Below are positions 34,324 through 45,468 of a DNA stretch of 64,000 nt, piece by piece; the first letter of the stretch is position 1; every line of letters starts with the position of its first letter. This stretch comes from Anisodus tanguticus (lineage: Eukaryota; Streptophyta; Magnoliopsida; Solanales; Solanaceae), in NCBI GenBank assembly GCA_034509755.1, contig CM067541.1:23424001-23488000 (forward strand), written 5' to 3'. The notes beneath the pieces were generated by a model that was not told the origin of the DNA, did no database searches, and worked only from the letters and a program-made list of their open reading frames with translations. A program made the position numbers and the translations under genes.

Positions 34324-34843
34324 CTAAGACTTTCCCAAAAAATCTTCAAATAATATCAGCGGAAGTCCTTTTGTGAAGATATCTGCGATTTGATGTCGCG
34401 TTGGGACATGAAGGACCCGAACTTGTCCGCGAGCCACCTTCTCGCGTACAAAATGAATATCTAACTCAATATGTTTAGTGCGTTGATAGTGGATGGGATT
34501 CCCTGAGAGGTAGATTGCACTAATATTATCACAGTATACTATTGTTGCAGTCGGAATACGACAATGAAGTTCAAGTAACAGTTCGAATCTAACATGAGTC
34601 AGATACAACATTGGCCACAACACGATATTCTGCTTCAGCACTTGAGCGTGATACTGCGGCCTGCCTTTTTGATGACCATGAGATTAAATTGTCACCAAGG
34701 AAGACGCAATACCCGAAGGTGGATCGTCTTGTATCCGGACAGCCTGCCCAATCTGCATCAGTGTAAGTAACAATTTGGAAATAGAGGACGGGTATAGATG
34801 TAATCCATACTCCAGAGTGCCCTGAATATATCGCACAATGCAT
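34324..34843 (-). pseudogene. Copia 2 RNase H
   Basis: YTDADWAGCPDTRRSTFGYC carries the first catalytic Asp residues and SRSSAEAEYR the Glu. IVYCDNISAIYLSGNPIHYQ and RTKHIELDIHFVREKV complete the domain, ending with QIADIFTKGLP. The two halves are in different frames, with a frameshift near 34640. Confidence 0.87.
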
Positions 34844-35790
34844 TTCAGAGTATGCATATGTTCTTCTATTGGATTATGCATGAATAGACACACTTGTTGC
34901 ACTGCATAGGTAATATCTGGCCTGGTGAATGTGAGATACTGTAAAGCTCCTGCCACGCTGCGGTATAACGTTGGATCAGCAAAAGGTTTGCTATAGATGA
35001 CACTCAATTTTGACTTTGTGTCGACCGGAGTTGCCGAAGGTTTGCAGAAAGACATCCCAGTTCGTTCCACGATTTCTGATGCATACTTCTTCTGGGAGAT
35101 GAATAATCCACATGTATGTCGGGTCACAACAATCCCTAGAAAGTAGTGGAGTGGGCCAAGATCTTTCATAGCAAATTCAGAACTAAGTTGTGACATGATA
35201 TTCTTGCGAAGAGAGTCTGAAGATGCTGTTAGAATAATATCATCCACATATAGAAGTATGATTACCCTGACGATAGATAAACATAGAATTATCTGAACGG
35301 CTGTGCGAGAAACCTATACATGACACAAAATCTGCAAACCGCTTATACCAAGCCCTGTGGGCCTGTTTAAGGTCACATAATGATTTGTTGAGCAAACACA
35401 CATGGTTGGGATATTTAGGATCCTTGTATCCCAATGGTTGGTGCATGTAAACAGTCTCATTAAGGTGTCCATGGAGGAAGGCATTTTTGACATCCAATTG
35501 ATGAAGTGACCATCCTTTTGAGAGAGACAGGCTGAGAACTGTTCTGATAGTTACAGGTTTGACCACTGGACTGAATGTTTCCCTGCAATCTACACCAACC
35601 TGCTGTGTCTTCCCATCACCTACAAGACGGGCTTTATGCCGCTCAAAAGTTCCATCAGATTTTTCTTTATGGCTGAAAATCCACATAGATCGAATTATAT
35701 TTACATTAGATAGACGAGGTACTAAATCCCATATCCTATTTGTAATTATAGCATGATATTCATCATCCATGGCCATTTTCCAATTAGGTC
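34684..35790 (-). pseudogene. Copia 2 reverse transcriptase
   Basis: An N-terminal half (35240-35776) has the LDVKNAFLHGHLNETVYM motif with the first catalytic Asp. The C-terminal half (34684-35247) starts at MDDIILTAS, the DD pair of the active site, and contains MKDLGPLHYFLGI. The frames are offset by one shift at about 35243 in the middle of the YxDD region. Confidence 0.88.
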
Positions 35791-35792
35791 TT

Positions 35793-37030
35793 TTAGAGCA
35801 GATACTGGATTACGAGGCAAGGGTGATTTCGAGATCTGGTGTGAATGCTATATTTGGCATTGGGTTTGACAATCCCATATTGACTACGGGTGATCGGACG
35901 GTTTGTTGGGCCAGTGGACTGGACGCTACTGACCGAGGAGTGAGAAACTGAGGGTCCAGTGGGCTGCATTGATGTAGCTGGAATTGGGCCCGTTGTGGTA
36001 GACTGGCCCAATGGGCCTGAATTATGGTGTTCAACACTAGTAATAGGTACCGAGCTATGAAAAAATATGTTAGATACGGAAGCTTATAATTATCCAAAAA
36101 ATCAAAGTTAGGGGTCCCGGTGGCATGTAACTTAGCAAAAGGAAATATTGTTTCATCAAAGATTATATGACGACTTATAAAGATTCTTTTGGAATAAATA
36201 TTGTAACATTGGTAACTGCAATGATGAGTAGGGTATCCTAAGAACACACATGGAGTAGACCGGGCTTGGAGTTTTGTGATTGTGGTGGATGGAAAGAGGG
36301 GGTAGAAAAGGCAACCAAACACTCGTAAGTGATGATATGTGGGCTCTCGTAGGTAAAACATTTTTAGGGAAGCTGGGTATGATAGATTTTTATGAGGAAG
36401 GACATTCAACAGATAAGTTGCCATTTAGAGTGCATGATGCCAAAATACAGGGGGAAGTGAAGCATGAGAAAGAGATATTCTAACAATATTGTTAATGGTT
36501 CTAATTTTACGTTCCGCCTTCCTATTTTGTGATGAAGTATGAGGAAAAGACAAACGAAACTGAAGACCATTTGTTTTGAAAAAAATCCCAAAACTGTTTA
36601 TTGTCAAACTCTCCCCCATTGTCACATTGAATATTTTTTATATTACGTTCAAATTGAGTTCAGATGAATGCTCTACAAGTGAGAAAAGTGGAAAACACTT
36701 GTGATTTTTTCGATAAAGGGAATGTCCACAAATAATTAGAGTAGTCATCAAGTATAAGCAAATAATATCTATGACCGAAGAACTCAAAACAGGTGATGTT
36801 CAAATATCACAATGTAAATTATCAAATAGCAAAAGAGTGCATAAAGTAGAGGAAATAAAAGGCAACTTAACATGTTTACCAAGTGTGCAAGAATGACACT
36901 TATTTAGAGTCCGTGTCTGGATACAAGAAATAAAATTATTTTGTTTAAGAGAAGCCAAAACAGCCTCTCCCGGATGTCCCAAACGTTGGTGCCAAGGCAG
37001 CAAAAACAAAAGAAAACTTGGATTGTTGGG
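35793..37030 (-). pseudogene. Copia 2 integrase
   Basis: The zinc part near 36800-37009 reads WHQRLGHPGEAVLASLKQN then CHSCTLGKH. The core is broken: the stretch around 36425-36625 retains SPHTSSQNRKAERKIRTINN with the catalytic Glu region. Further downstream are MATYLLNVLPHKNLSYPASL and HLRVFGCLFYPLF (35810-36424). Frames change at least three times. It cannot make a full integrase. Confidence 0.83.
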
Positions 37031-37600
37031 TTGACGAATTTATTGGATAGAGCTCCGATTGCTATCACATCTCATGAGAAGCTTCTCCGTCTGAAAATCA
37101 TGTACGGAAAAACCAAAGGGGTCAAATCGGACAAATACCCAATTATTAGTTGTAAACTTTCTAACAGAAACCAAGTTTTTGATTAATTTGGGAGCATGAA
37201 GGACATTTTTTAAAATTAGGGGTGGGTTTGGCGGTAACAATTTGCTAGAACCATAACATTTTATTAGAATTGAATGACCATTTCCGACAATTATTCCATT
37301 ATCATTGCTCAAATTAAAATAGGATGAGAGATTACCTTAGGAGGACGTCATATGTGACGTCGCTCCGGAGTCCATATACCAATTTGAATCCGGTGGATTA
37401 AGTCCAAGAGTGTGCATGGCGGACTCAATTTTCGTGGGGTGGGCCCCTGTTGAATGGGCCTCATGCCACTGGGTCGGCTGAGGCCTACTGCTACTGCATG
37501 TGGCAACAGACCCCGCAAAATGGGCCTGCTGCTGCTGATGCCACTGCTGCCAGTTCCCTGGAAACAACCTAATGTTTTGCTGCTGGGCATTGGGCCGTTA
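37031..37600 (-). pseudogene. Copia 2 protease region
   Basis: WYMDSGATSHMTSS at about 37340-37385 is a retropepsin active site (DSGA). It is followed in another frame by NVLHAPKLIKNLVSVRKF, the normal sequence between protease and integrase. Confidence 0.85.
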
Positions 37601-38710
37601 GGGCTGCCTGGCCCAACCTGTTCGTGGGGGCGGGGCCGGGGTGGTATAGCCCAAGGCCACCGTCGGTCGGTGGGTGTCGCCCGCCACCGCCGCCCCTAAC
37701 GCCGGCCGCCACCGTCCTCGCCCCTCGCCGTCGATCGCTGCCACTGTCCACCACCGGAGTTGGTAGTGCCGCCATTACCGCCGCCACCAGAATTTCGGTG
37801 GCCTTCACCTTTGTTATTTCCGCGATTTCCATCCTTATTTTTATTGTTATGACGTCCTTTTTGTCCCTTATTTTGTTGAGAAGGTTCAAAAATATTACCA
37901 TCATGTGAAGGAGTGTCAAGCATGGCGGAATTTGAAGTAGTTGAGGTCTTTTTCATCAAGCCCGACTCTTCAAGTACAAGCATGGACCTTGCTTGATAAA
38001 ATTATGGTAGAGGATTACTTTGACGAATTAGAGTTCCCATGCCGCTATACGCGTCGGTGAGACCGGTGACCAATTGCAAGACTAACCGGTGAACCAACGT
38101 TTCGTAATTGATCGGCCAACACTTTGATGCATTGACAATATGTAGAAACATTAGGGAAATCCGCCATGTCAATGGTTGAGAACTCCTGTTCCAATGAAAT
38201 AGCGCGAGAGTTTTGGTTATCTTGAAAAATATCTCGCAGACGTTCCCACGCCGCCATGGTTGTGGAATCCGATTACATTATCGTATGCAACAAGTCTATG
38301 GAGATTGTTGCATAAATCCAACCAAGGACTGTGACATCAAGTGTATCTCACAATTCCTTGTCTGCATCGTTTGTTATGTCTTTCCATTTACCATCTTTTG
38401 GAGGAATTATATGATGAAGAACTTTGTGAGCACGACAACATATTTTGAATAATTTCGCCAAAGTCGCATAATGAACGGTTTTCATTTCTAGTTTGATGGA
38501 AACATGTGTTTTGATGTTTGATACAGCAAGGGCAGGGTGAAAAGAGGATTTGGATTCATACATAACTGGTTGTGATGAAGGATAATCAATAATGGAGTGG
38601 AAAAAAAAAGGATGAAATTTTCGGCCAATAGGGTTTCTAGGGAGGAAGATGACCAAAATTTTGGAAGAAAGTAAACTAATTTTGGATCTTTCCTTAAGCT
38701 CTTGATACCA
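37601..38710 (-). pseudogene. Copia 2 gag
   Basis: The start region shows HPALAVSNIKTHVSIKLEMK, then CCRAHKVLHHIIPP. Next comes AWERLRDIFQDNQNSRAISL with FPNVSTYCQCIKVLADQLRN (38045-38257). The C-terminal part is a Gly/Asn/Arg-rich nucleic-acid-binding stretch (about 37690-37850) with unusually GC-rich codons. Frames are shifted between these parts. Confidence 0.85.
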
Positions 38711-38950
38711 TGTAAGAGTTCTAAGGTAAGTAGAATATTTTTCTCACTGTATTCATCCTTCAAGGGTTCAATAAATACACAATATACTTCAATTAGGAAG
38801 AGTCAATCATGCCTAATCTTCCTAATCAATTCCTAATAATCTTCTACTTAATTTACATAATATTCCTAATTAACATTTTAATACCTACCATATATAATAT
38901 GATACTACATTAATACAAAATCATAATATTATTAACATAATATTCTAACA
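38711..38950 (-). repeat. Copia 2 5' LTR
   Basis: 240 bases, TGTAAG..CTAACA on the plus strand. The primer site TGGTATCAAGAGC follows it directly on the minus strand (38698-38710). Confidence 0.92.
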
Positions 38951-39072
38951 GTAACAGCTGCATTACTACTCCTTGAATTACCATTTCCACTCTTCAATTT
39001 CCTCCCTAAATTACCAAATAAATAAACAAACAATTTCACTGTTAACACACACACATATATATATATACTTCC
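38951..39072. other. Short stretch between Copia 2 and the pararetrovirus copy
   Basis: It contains a CA/TA dinucleotide tract (about 39047-39068) just before the first ATG of the pararetroviral frame. No gene assigned. Confidence 0.4.
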
Positions 39073-40440
39073 ATGGATTCAAAGAAAATAATAAACGCCG
39101 AAGAAATCTTGATACAAGATTTTGAAAAATCTATTGATAATTGGGAAATACCGAGAGTAAATCGAGATCAGATTTACAACAATTCCAAATACCAATTAGG
39201 GGTGGGCCTGTATCAGTTTTGTATCCGAAAAATATGAATCGAATAAAAATCAATTTTTTTTTTTTAAAAACCGAATCCAACTTTTAAAAAAAAAATGATA
39301 TGTTCGGTTTATATCGCCGAACGTATCGAATTATATCGGTTTTTTCTAGTGGGCGGGTCGGGTCGAGGAATTTTTTTTTTTTTTTTTTAAAAAAAAAAAT
39401 TGAATTTCGAAAACTGAAATTGGCATTCACCTCTACATCACCACAGAATTTCGACGTTGAAATGTATTGTATATCGTGAAATCTTGACTAAAGAAAAAGA
39501 AAATTAGAAACCGATTTGGGGAAAAATACAAATTGATTGGAAAAACAGATGTTTTTCTAAAAATTAGCTGCGCCAAACCGCCTTATGGCAGTTTGACCGG
39601 CCCCGTCTCGAAAAAATACGCAAAATCAAAAAACAAATCGGGTAAAACGGACATCCGAGCGCAAAGTTATGACCATTTAAAGTTTCACCAATTTACAACT
39701 ACTTTCTCTCCCTACATTTTATGTCAATGCTTCCGTGATATGTTAATCAAGTTCATGCTGCATTCGACTTCCACTTCCATAAAAGCTTCATAGATTTACT
39801 TCAATGACTATGGTTCAAGAGATAGTAGTAGTCTAAATTAAAAAATAAAAAAATTTATATATTCAATTCATTTTTTTCGGTTTGGTTCGTATCCAAAATT
39901 AAAAAATTGAACCGAATCACTAACTTGATTCGGTTCGATTTTTCAAAAAATTGGTTTTTTTTAAAAAACCGAATAAAAATTGAACCGAACAGCCGGTTCG
40001 GTTCGGTTTTTTCGGTTCTCCGGATTTTTTGCCCACCCCTAATACCAGTTTTTCAAAACCGATTTCACTATCAAAACAGAGGAAAGAGATATCCAATTAT
40101 CTCAACCTTTTGAAACAATCCAATTACTTTCTCAAAATTTCTTGAAGAAACACAGAGAAAGAAATTACAAATACATCCATATTGGATTAGTCCAAGTAGG
40201 GATAAAATCCCTCACTAAGGAAGGATTAAACACCTCAATCCTTGCTATCTTGCGAGATGTCAGATTCACAAATTTTGAAGATTCCAATTGAGTTTTGTTG
40301 AGTCTAGTCTCTGCACATGACCAATATCTTTTGATTATTACCCAAATTTTCAGTTTCTTTAAATGACAAAAATATCCAAAAATCCCTTGTCTTACAGATA
40401 AAGACACACAATTACCAAAAGCTTGAGGATCAATTCATGT
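39073..40440 (+). pseudogene. Endogenous caulimovirid movement-protein region (copy 1), split by a hAT element
   Basis: The frame opens at ATG 39073 with MDSKKIINAEEILIQDFEKS, is cut at 39196 by an 845-bp transposon, and resumes at 40042. From about 40165 to 40400 short pieces in different frames match the 30K-type movement-protein core (for example YIHIGLVQVG and the TNFEDS region). That family tubulates plasmodesmata for cell-to-cell spread. There are multiple stops and frameshifts, so it is a fossil. Lineage within Caulimoviridae cannot be fixed from this part. No integration boundary is visible. Confidence 0.72.
39197..40041. mobile_element. hAT-type non-autonomous element inside the pararetrovirus copy
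   Basis: 845 bases with inverted ends TAGGGGTGGGC and GCCCACCCCTA. It is flanked by ATACCAAT (39189-39196) and ATACCAGT (40042-40049), an 8-bp duplication with one mismatch. Subterminal TTCGG/CCGAA repeats occur on both sides. The interior has no transposase frame. The pararetroviral frame continues on both flanks, so this element inserted after viral integration. Confidence 0.88.
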
Positions 40441-41640
40441 AGCAATAATTTTTAGAATCCATTACAAAGCTATGACTTCAGTTTTTGCTACAAAAGTCAG
40501 ATACCATAGTAAGAAAGGCGAAACCCTTCTTTTACAAACAGATCTTTCCAAATCTAACACCGTAATACCAAGACCTATTAGGTAGAAGGACATTACTCTA
40601 CTAGACGAATGGATCCTGGAAGGTATAGTTAATCCTGAACCTATAGAGACTTCCCAATCAAATACCCGTCTTAGAGAAATAACCCAATACCAGGATGGTA
40701 GAGTTAGTCTATCGTTCCATAGAAAATCTACGAGTAGTAGATACGATGATTCTAGTTCCGTAGAATCCCTAGACTTAGGAAGAGTCTCACAGATTCCTTC
40801 AGTCATAAATACTCCTTACAAAACAAAATCTAGACATTCTACGTCAGATTTACCCAATCTAAGAAACGTAGACTACTCCAATAAAATACCGAGACCCATT
40901 TATGAAAATTCCACTGTTAAAGAAAAGATAGAGGACCAAGAACCTGCTAGTCTGACTTTTTCCTCGATAACAGAGAACATAGTAAACGAAATTGGTGTTT
41001 TACAAAAAGAATTCCAAAGATAAAAAATTCCTACAAAATGATTTTTATGAAAAATACAACCTAGAAAAAAGAATTTGGTTCCTCAAAACCTTTTCAAGTA
41101 CTAGGATGCAAATACATGAAAAATTCTACTATTTTGTTAATGAACGTAGGATAAACATCCTATTCTTTGACTGGTTCGATTATTTTTCCTTCGAAAATTC
41201 CATAGAATATCCGTTTTCTAAAACGGTAAATCCCGTTATGACTAGGAACAAAACATCGGAGTGGGAAACCCTAGCTGATTCTAGGAAAGACCAGTCCAAC
41301 CACCCTCATTTACAAGGTATAAGCTAAACATTCATGGTTGCTCTATAGACGCGATTCCTCTCAAGAATCCAGCAGAGGATGAAAAAATAAATACAAAGAA
41401 TATCCTCGCACAAAACAATTTCACCAATATCAGTTTGAATATCCTAGGAAAACAACTCGATAGAGTGGAAAAACACATAAAACCAACCATTTAATCACCA
41501 TAGATTCCCCAGGAACGACTAACGATATGACATTGAAAAGCCAAAGCTCAATCTTTAAACCCTTTCAGGTGTCCAAAGATGGTGTCAAAAACATCAAAAT
41601 AAGTCTGAATTCATTTAGGCTATACAAGATCAATTGAGTC
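40441..41640 (+). pseudogene. Endogenous caulimovirid copy 1, region between movement and coat domains
   Basis: A string of short open stretches in changing frames continues the viral polyprotein. The clearest (40992-41327) reads KKNSKDKKFLQNDFYEKYNL and EKRIWFLKTFSSTRMQIHEK. It corresponds in position to the linker between movement and coat domains in plant pararetroviruses with fused ORFs. At least five interruptions are visible. Assignment rests mainly on its position between the two recognised domains. Confidence 0.6.
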
Positions 41641-42740
41641 GAATTGGGGCATCCAACAGTTCTAATACAGAACACGTTGTTCCAGATACCCCACAATCGT
41701 CCAATAAAATCACTACTCTAACGAATGATTCCGACGACAGTGATTCTCTAGAACAAATCCAAAATAAAAAACCCTTTGTTAACCATATGGATTGGAAAAA
41801 ACCAATACAACACGTACAATAACAATAGTTGCAAATAATTCCTGCTTCAGATCTAGGAATAATAAAACCTCTAGCTCAATCCCGTTTCAATGCCTCTTCC
41901 ATTTATGATTGGAATAAATATGGGATGACCGAATACAATATCCTCAGTTTTCTCCAACAAATGACCATGGCCGCAAATGCCTACAAAACCCAAAATGGTA
42001 CACAAGACAAGACCATTGCAGAACTGCTCATCGTAAGATTCTCTGGTCAATTGAAAGGTTGGTGGGATAATTATCTCACTGATCAACAAAAGGAAGACAT
42101 CATCAATTCCATCAAAACTGATGAAGAAGGAATTCCAATCCTCGATAATCAGGGTGAACCCCTACAAGATGTTCTATCGACCTTGATACTCACAATCTCT
42201 TTAAATTTCATAGGAGATTCTTCGCATCTGAAAGATAAAAATGGTGAGTTACTTTCTAACCTCAAGTGCAAAAAACTCAGTGATTTCCAATGGTACAAAA
42301 ATACTTTCCTAACCAGAGTTATGCTTAGGGAAGATTCCAACCAGCCATTTTGGAAAGAGAAATTCCTTGCCGGACTACCTACCCTTTTAGGAGAAAAGGT
42401 TAGGAATAAAATCAAAAAAATTGTGGTAAACAGATTATACCAAGCTATCCTTGAAATATCAGGATCAGCGACAATTAAAAATAATTATTATAAAAATAAT
42501 ACAAATCCCTCTTATTCTAATTACAAAATACTTAACGTAATTGCTCCAAGTGATTGGGGGAACGATCTGTCTCAAATCCTAAATTTCCTAGATACCCATA
42601 AAAATGAACCATTTTTTGATATTCCATTTAATTACTGGGATTACCAATAAGTTTGGTTCAATTTCTTTTTTATTCAAAATATCAACCAACGCCACGCTTG
42701 ATTTTTCCATTTTGATACCTCATGTAATCCATCACAATTT
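41634..42740 (+). pseudogene. Endogenous caulimovirid coat-protein region, copy 1
   Basis: A 273-codon open frame (41829-42650), the longest viral frame here. It contains SIYDWNKYGMTEYNILSFLQ, then VRFSGQLKGWWDNYLTDQQK and, near the C-terminus, DIPFNYWDYQ. The GQLKGWWDNYLT motif is common in coat or nucleocapsid regions of endogenous plant pararetroviruses (from memory of the family). A stop interrupts it at 42650. Homology to the inverted copy at 43555 continues to about 42740. No RT or RNase H region follows, so the copy is truncated. Confidence 0.7.
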
Positions 42741-43114
42741 CCAATAAGGTATTGAAGAATTAAAAGATAATTGAAATATGCAGAAAGTAAATAAAGATTA
42801 ACTTACAATTTAAGGTTCCAGTCAAGGAAATTATAAATCAAAGGTTCTGAAGGAATTTAAATCAAATAGGCGGTAGAACTAGCCAAGTATTTAATGCAAG
42901 AATTTAAAGAATTTTAAAGCATGAAGTATTTAAAAGATTAGGAGGTAGTACCGTCCATAATCAGATTCATTTAAAATTTTAAAATTTACAAAGTATTTTA
43001 TCAAGGAGATATACCTTGGAAATTTCTAAGGTATTTTGGATCATATGATATGAATCATATGGGTATTTTGAGGGGTATTTTGACCTAATCTAAAGGGGAT
43101 TTTCTTTAGAGCTC
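42741..43114. other. AT-rich spacer between inverted pararetroviral segments
   Basis: No coding signature. The stretch around 43080-43140 (GAGCTCTCACTTCTCTCTAG) is pyrimidine-rich and could be a leader or promoter-proximal piece, but nothing confirms it. Confidence 0.4.
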
Positions 43115-43925
43115 TCACTTCTCTCTAGAATCTGAAGTGTAAGAAAGAGAAATGTGAAAGAAAAAACTTGTAAGAAAAAGCTTGTAAGGAAAAGCATGTG
43201 GTGTTTGTAGAAGTGCTTGTACCTGAATGGATTTTCGGGCATTTAACCATTCCTGTACTTTTTGTGGTGTGAGACTTACTGGTATTTTAAAGTTGTCCCA
43301 CCATCTGACTTTAAACCTCCTTCGGATCATTGGAATTTTATTTTCTGAATAATCTACAAACCATGTGAATACCCATGGTAAGTGAATTTTGGTGTGAAAA
43401 AGGTGCAGTGACACAAATCTTTTTTCTTCCTCAGAAGGTTTATATTGGGATTTAAAGAGGCTAAAAGATTTAGTGACTTGGGGTTTTTGTATTTCAAGGG
43501 TAGATCCAAATTGTTCCCACCATGAGTTCCACCATGTTGGAAATTGTGAAGGATTACATGAGGTATCAAAAATGGAAAAGCCAAGTGTGGCGTTGGTTGA
43601 TATTTTGAATAAAAAATAATTGAACCAGACTTGTTGGTAATCCCAGTAATTAAATGGAATATCAAAAAATGGTTTATTTTTATGGGTATCTTGGAAATTT
43701 AGGAGTTGAGACAGATCATTCCCCAATCGCTTGGAGCAATTACGTTAAGCATTTTGCAAATAGAATAAAAGGGATTTGGGTTATTTTTATAAAAAATATT
43801 TTTAATTGTCGCTGATCCTGATATTTCAAGGATAGTTTGGTAAAAATATGAGGTTTTTAAAATATCCCATGATTTGTAAAACCATCTTTGTCCAAAATAA
43901 TTTTGCAATGCTAGAAAAGGGTCTT
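43115..43925 (-). pseudogene. Endogenous caulimovirid coat-like region, inverted copy
   Basis: On the minus strand, 43908-43699 reads QNYFGQRWFYKSWDILKTSY then TILEISGSATIKN. A one-base shift later, 43726-43115 continues with DIPFNYWDYQQVWFNYF and SEEEKRFVSLHLFHTKIHLP to a stop at 43115. About 300 bases (43555-43855) are an inverted copy of 42435-42740 with roughly one mismatch in ten. This copy extends further downstream than copy 1 but lacks the upstream GQLKGWW part. It is probably a related but separate integration. Confidence 0.68.
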
Positions 43926-43973
43926 CATTAAAAAATCAATTTTCAGGAGTCACAATATTTTGGAAAAAAAGTT

Positions 43974-44348
43974 TTATGAAAAATTCAGGAGCATGTTTTT
44001 TGGGGACTTGTGGTACCACAAGTTAATTTTTTGAAAATTATTTTTGAGAAAGGGTTTTTGAAGATTCTTCTTTCTCAAGTTGAGTTTTTGAAAACTGTTT
44101 TTGAGAAAGGGTTTTTGAAAATTCTCCTTTCTAGATTTTTGTAAAATTTTGAGAGGTTTTTTTCCTCTCCTGAGCTTTGAGCAACTTCTTGTTTGGAATA
44201 GTTGTATCAATGCCTTCTGTAGTTCCGGGGATTTTGCCGACGTAACGTCGACGTGTAATCGAGGTTGAAAATTGAAACTTTGCTTGATGATCCTCAAGCT
44301 AGTTTCCAACTTCACTCCCAATTTTTGAACTTTGATAGAAATTACCAA
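43974..44348 (-). pseudogene. Basic repetitive ORF upstream of the inverted pararetroviral copy
   Basis: A 124-codon frame from ATG 44348 contains an internal duplication of about 20 codons (KENFQKPFLKNSFQKLNL and KKNLQKPFLKNNFQKINL). It is rich in Lys and Gln. It lies directly upstream of and on the same strand as the inverted coat-like region and may be its N-terminal extension. No family recognised. Confidence 0.45.
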
Positions 44349-44620
44349 ATAAAATATAATATTTAGTGTTCAATTTAGACTTGCAGAGAGAGAGAGATTA
44401 GAGAGATGGTAGAAAGATTTATGAGAAAAATGAAGAGGAAAATGAGGTATTTATAGTTGAGAAATTGAGTTAATGTGTAAATATACTAACTTAGGGATTA
44501 AAAATAAGCATTAAGGGGGTAGGGTGTTGATGTGATGGTGGGGGGCCAAAATGGTCGTTTCTAGCCGTTGCCAACGGTTATAATTGCAAATGGTTGTTTG
44601 TGCAATGTTACATTCTGCAA
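44349..44620. other. Non-coding stretch with a GA microsatellite
   Basis: It includes (AG)n at about 44387-44398 and AG-rich sequence after it, which on the minus strand resembles a CT-rich leader for the ORF ending at 43974. Otherwise nothing recognised. Confidence 0.4.
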
Positions 44621-44624
44621 ACGG

Positions 44625-44780
44625 GACGGGTCGGGGCGGGAGGAGGCGGGACCAACCCTAGTCCCGTCCTGATTTCGAACCCGAACAGCGACAATTCCCA
44701 TCCCGTAATTTACCCAGCGGGATCAGGATCGGGACGGGCCGGGGGGGATCGGGACTTCCCGGCCCACTGGACAGCTATAG
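44625..44780. mobile_element. GC-rich hAT-type terminal region
   Basis: GGGACGGG-type repeats end in CGGCCCACTGGACAGCTATA, which closely resembles the right end of the complete element at 30758-30876 (CGGCCCACTGGCCACCTATA). No matching left end is visible nearby, so it is a truncated or larger rearranged element. Confidence 0.6.
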
Positions 44781-44959
44781 AATAAACTTGGCATAGGTGA
44801 TTTCTATCATTTTGACATTGTCCTTTTTCCTTCAACTTTTCAAGGCAAGATAATCTGATCAGTTGTGGGGAAAATAGGCTTTAGATCTTCTTTTTCTCTC
44901 TCTCTATCCTCCTAGTGTGAGTGTGTGTGAAAATGTCTAACATGTTTACTGCTTTGCTA

Positions 44960-45468
44960 TCTGCTAGGAGGACAAGGCTTCATCTAAGTAGTGGATTATT
45001 CTTGGATACATCAAGTACCTCTGCTTCAAAGTATCAACGAATTGCATTTGCACATTTTCTTCCTCAGTTCTTGTGTATGTTATAATATTGGATTCATTTG
45101 CCCATTCACAACTTATGTCCGATCCAATCTGTAGTATTTGAATCCAAAGGACTAGTAAGATTTGCAGGTTTTTCGTAACGAAAGCGAAATTGCAATAATT
45201 ACTACTTGTGTCACCGGTCATCAAAAATCCTCACGACACAGATGAATCCCCTTTATCCACAGCCTAAAGATCCCTCTAACGGATTCAAAGAATTAACCCT
45301 AGTCCTAGCTGTTTCCTAAGGTTCTATCACTCGTCTTCTGATTCAACATCCATAATGATGTTTATATAGACAGGTTAGGATTTAGAATTGGAGTAACTAA
45401 TGGACCATCTAATTAGCTAGCACCCTTTATGGGTGTACTAGGCCCAAAAACTATTTTTTTTCCAACAC
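44960..45468 (-). repeat. Possible solo-LTR remnant
   Basis: On the minus strand the stretch starts TGTTGGAAAAAAAATAG, has a TATA-like TCTATATAAACATC about 115 bases in, and continues without coding. That layout resembles an LTR. The other end and a target duplication were not found, so this is tentative. Confidence 0.35.

Larger units (their letters stand above)
33816..38950 (-). mobile_element. Copia retrotransposon 2 with a partial second internal region
   Basis: Minus-strand order: 5' LTR (38711-38950), primer site, gag, protease, integrase, RT, RNase H, polypurine tract, 3' LTR (34120-34289), then a second primer site and gag start (33816-34119) that repeat 38403-38710. It is therefore LTR-internal-LTR-partial internal, ending abruptly at 33816. 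The polyprotein is broken in several places. Gag and short LTRs suggest the Ale/Retrofit lineage (inference). No target duplication can be read because the left end is truncated. Confidence 0.88.

Noticed and set aside
37454..37919. GC-rich ORFs on both strands near 37500-37900
   Set aside because: They overlap the Gly/Arg-rich part of Copia 2 gag; the plus-strand frames are composition artefacts.
38951..39070. Minus-strand frame reading FGNLGRKLKSGNGNSRSS, considered as a first exon of the SQS1-like gene
   Set aside because: There is no ATG in frame, a stop lies upstream, and no splice donor can be placed because the Copia 2 end is adjacent; the resemblance to an N-terminal basic region may be chance.
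44933..45085. Short plus-strand ORF (MSNMFTALLSARR) considered as a first exon for the exon-like segment at 46271
   Set aside because: No donor site fits, and the region overlaps a possible LTR remnant on the other strand.
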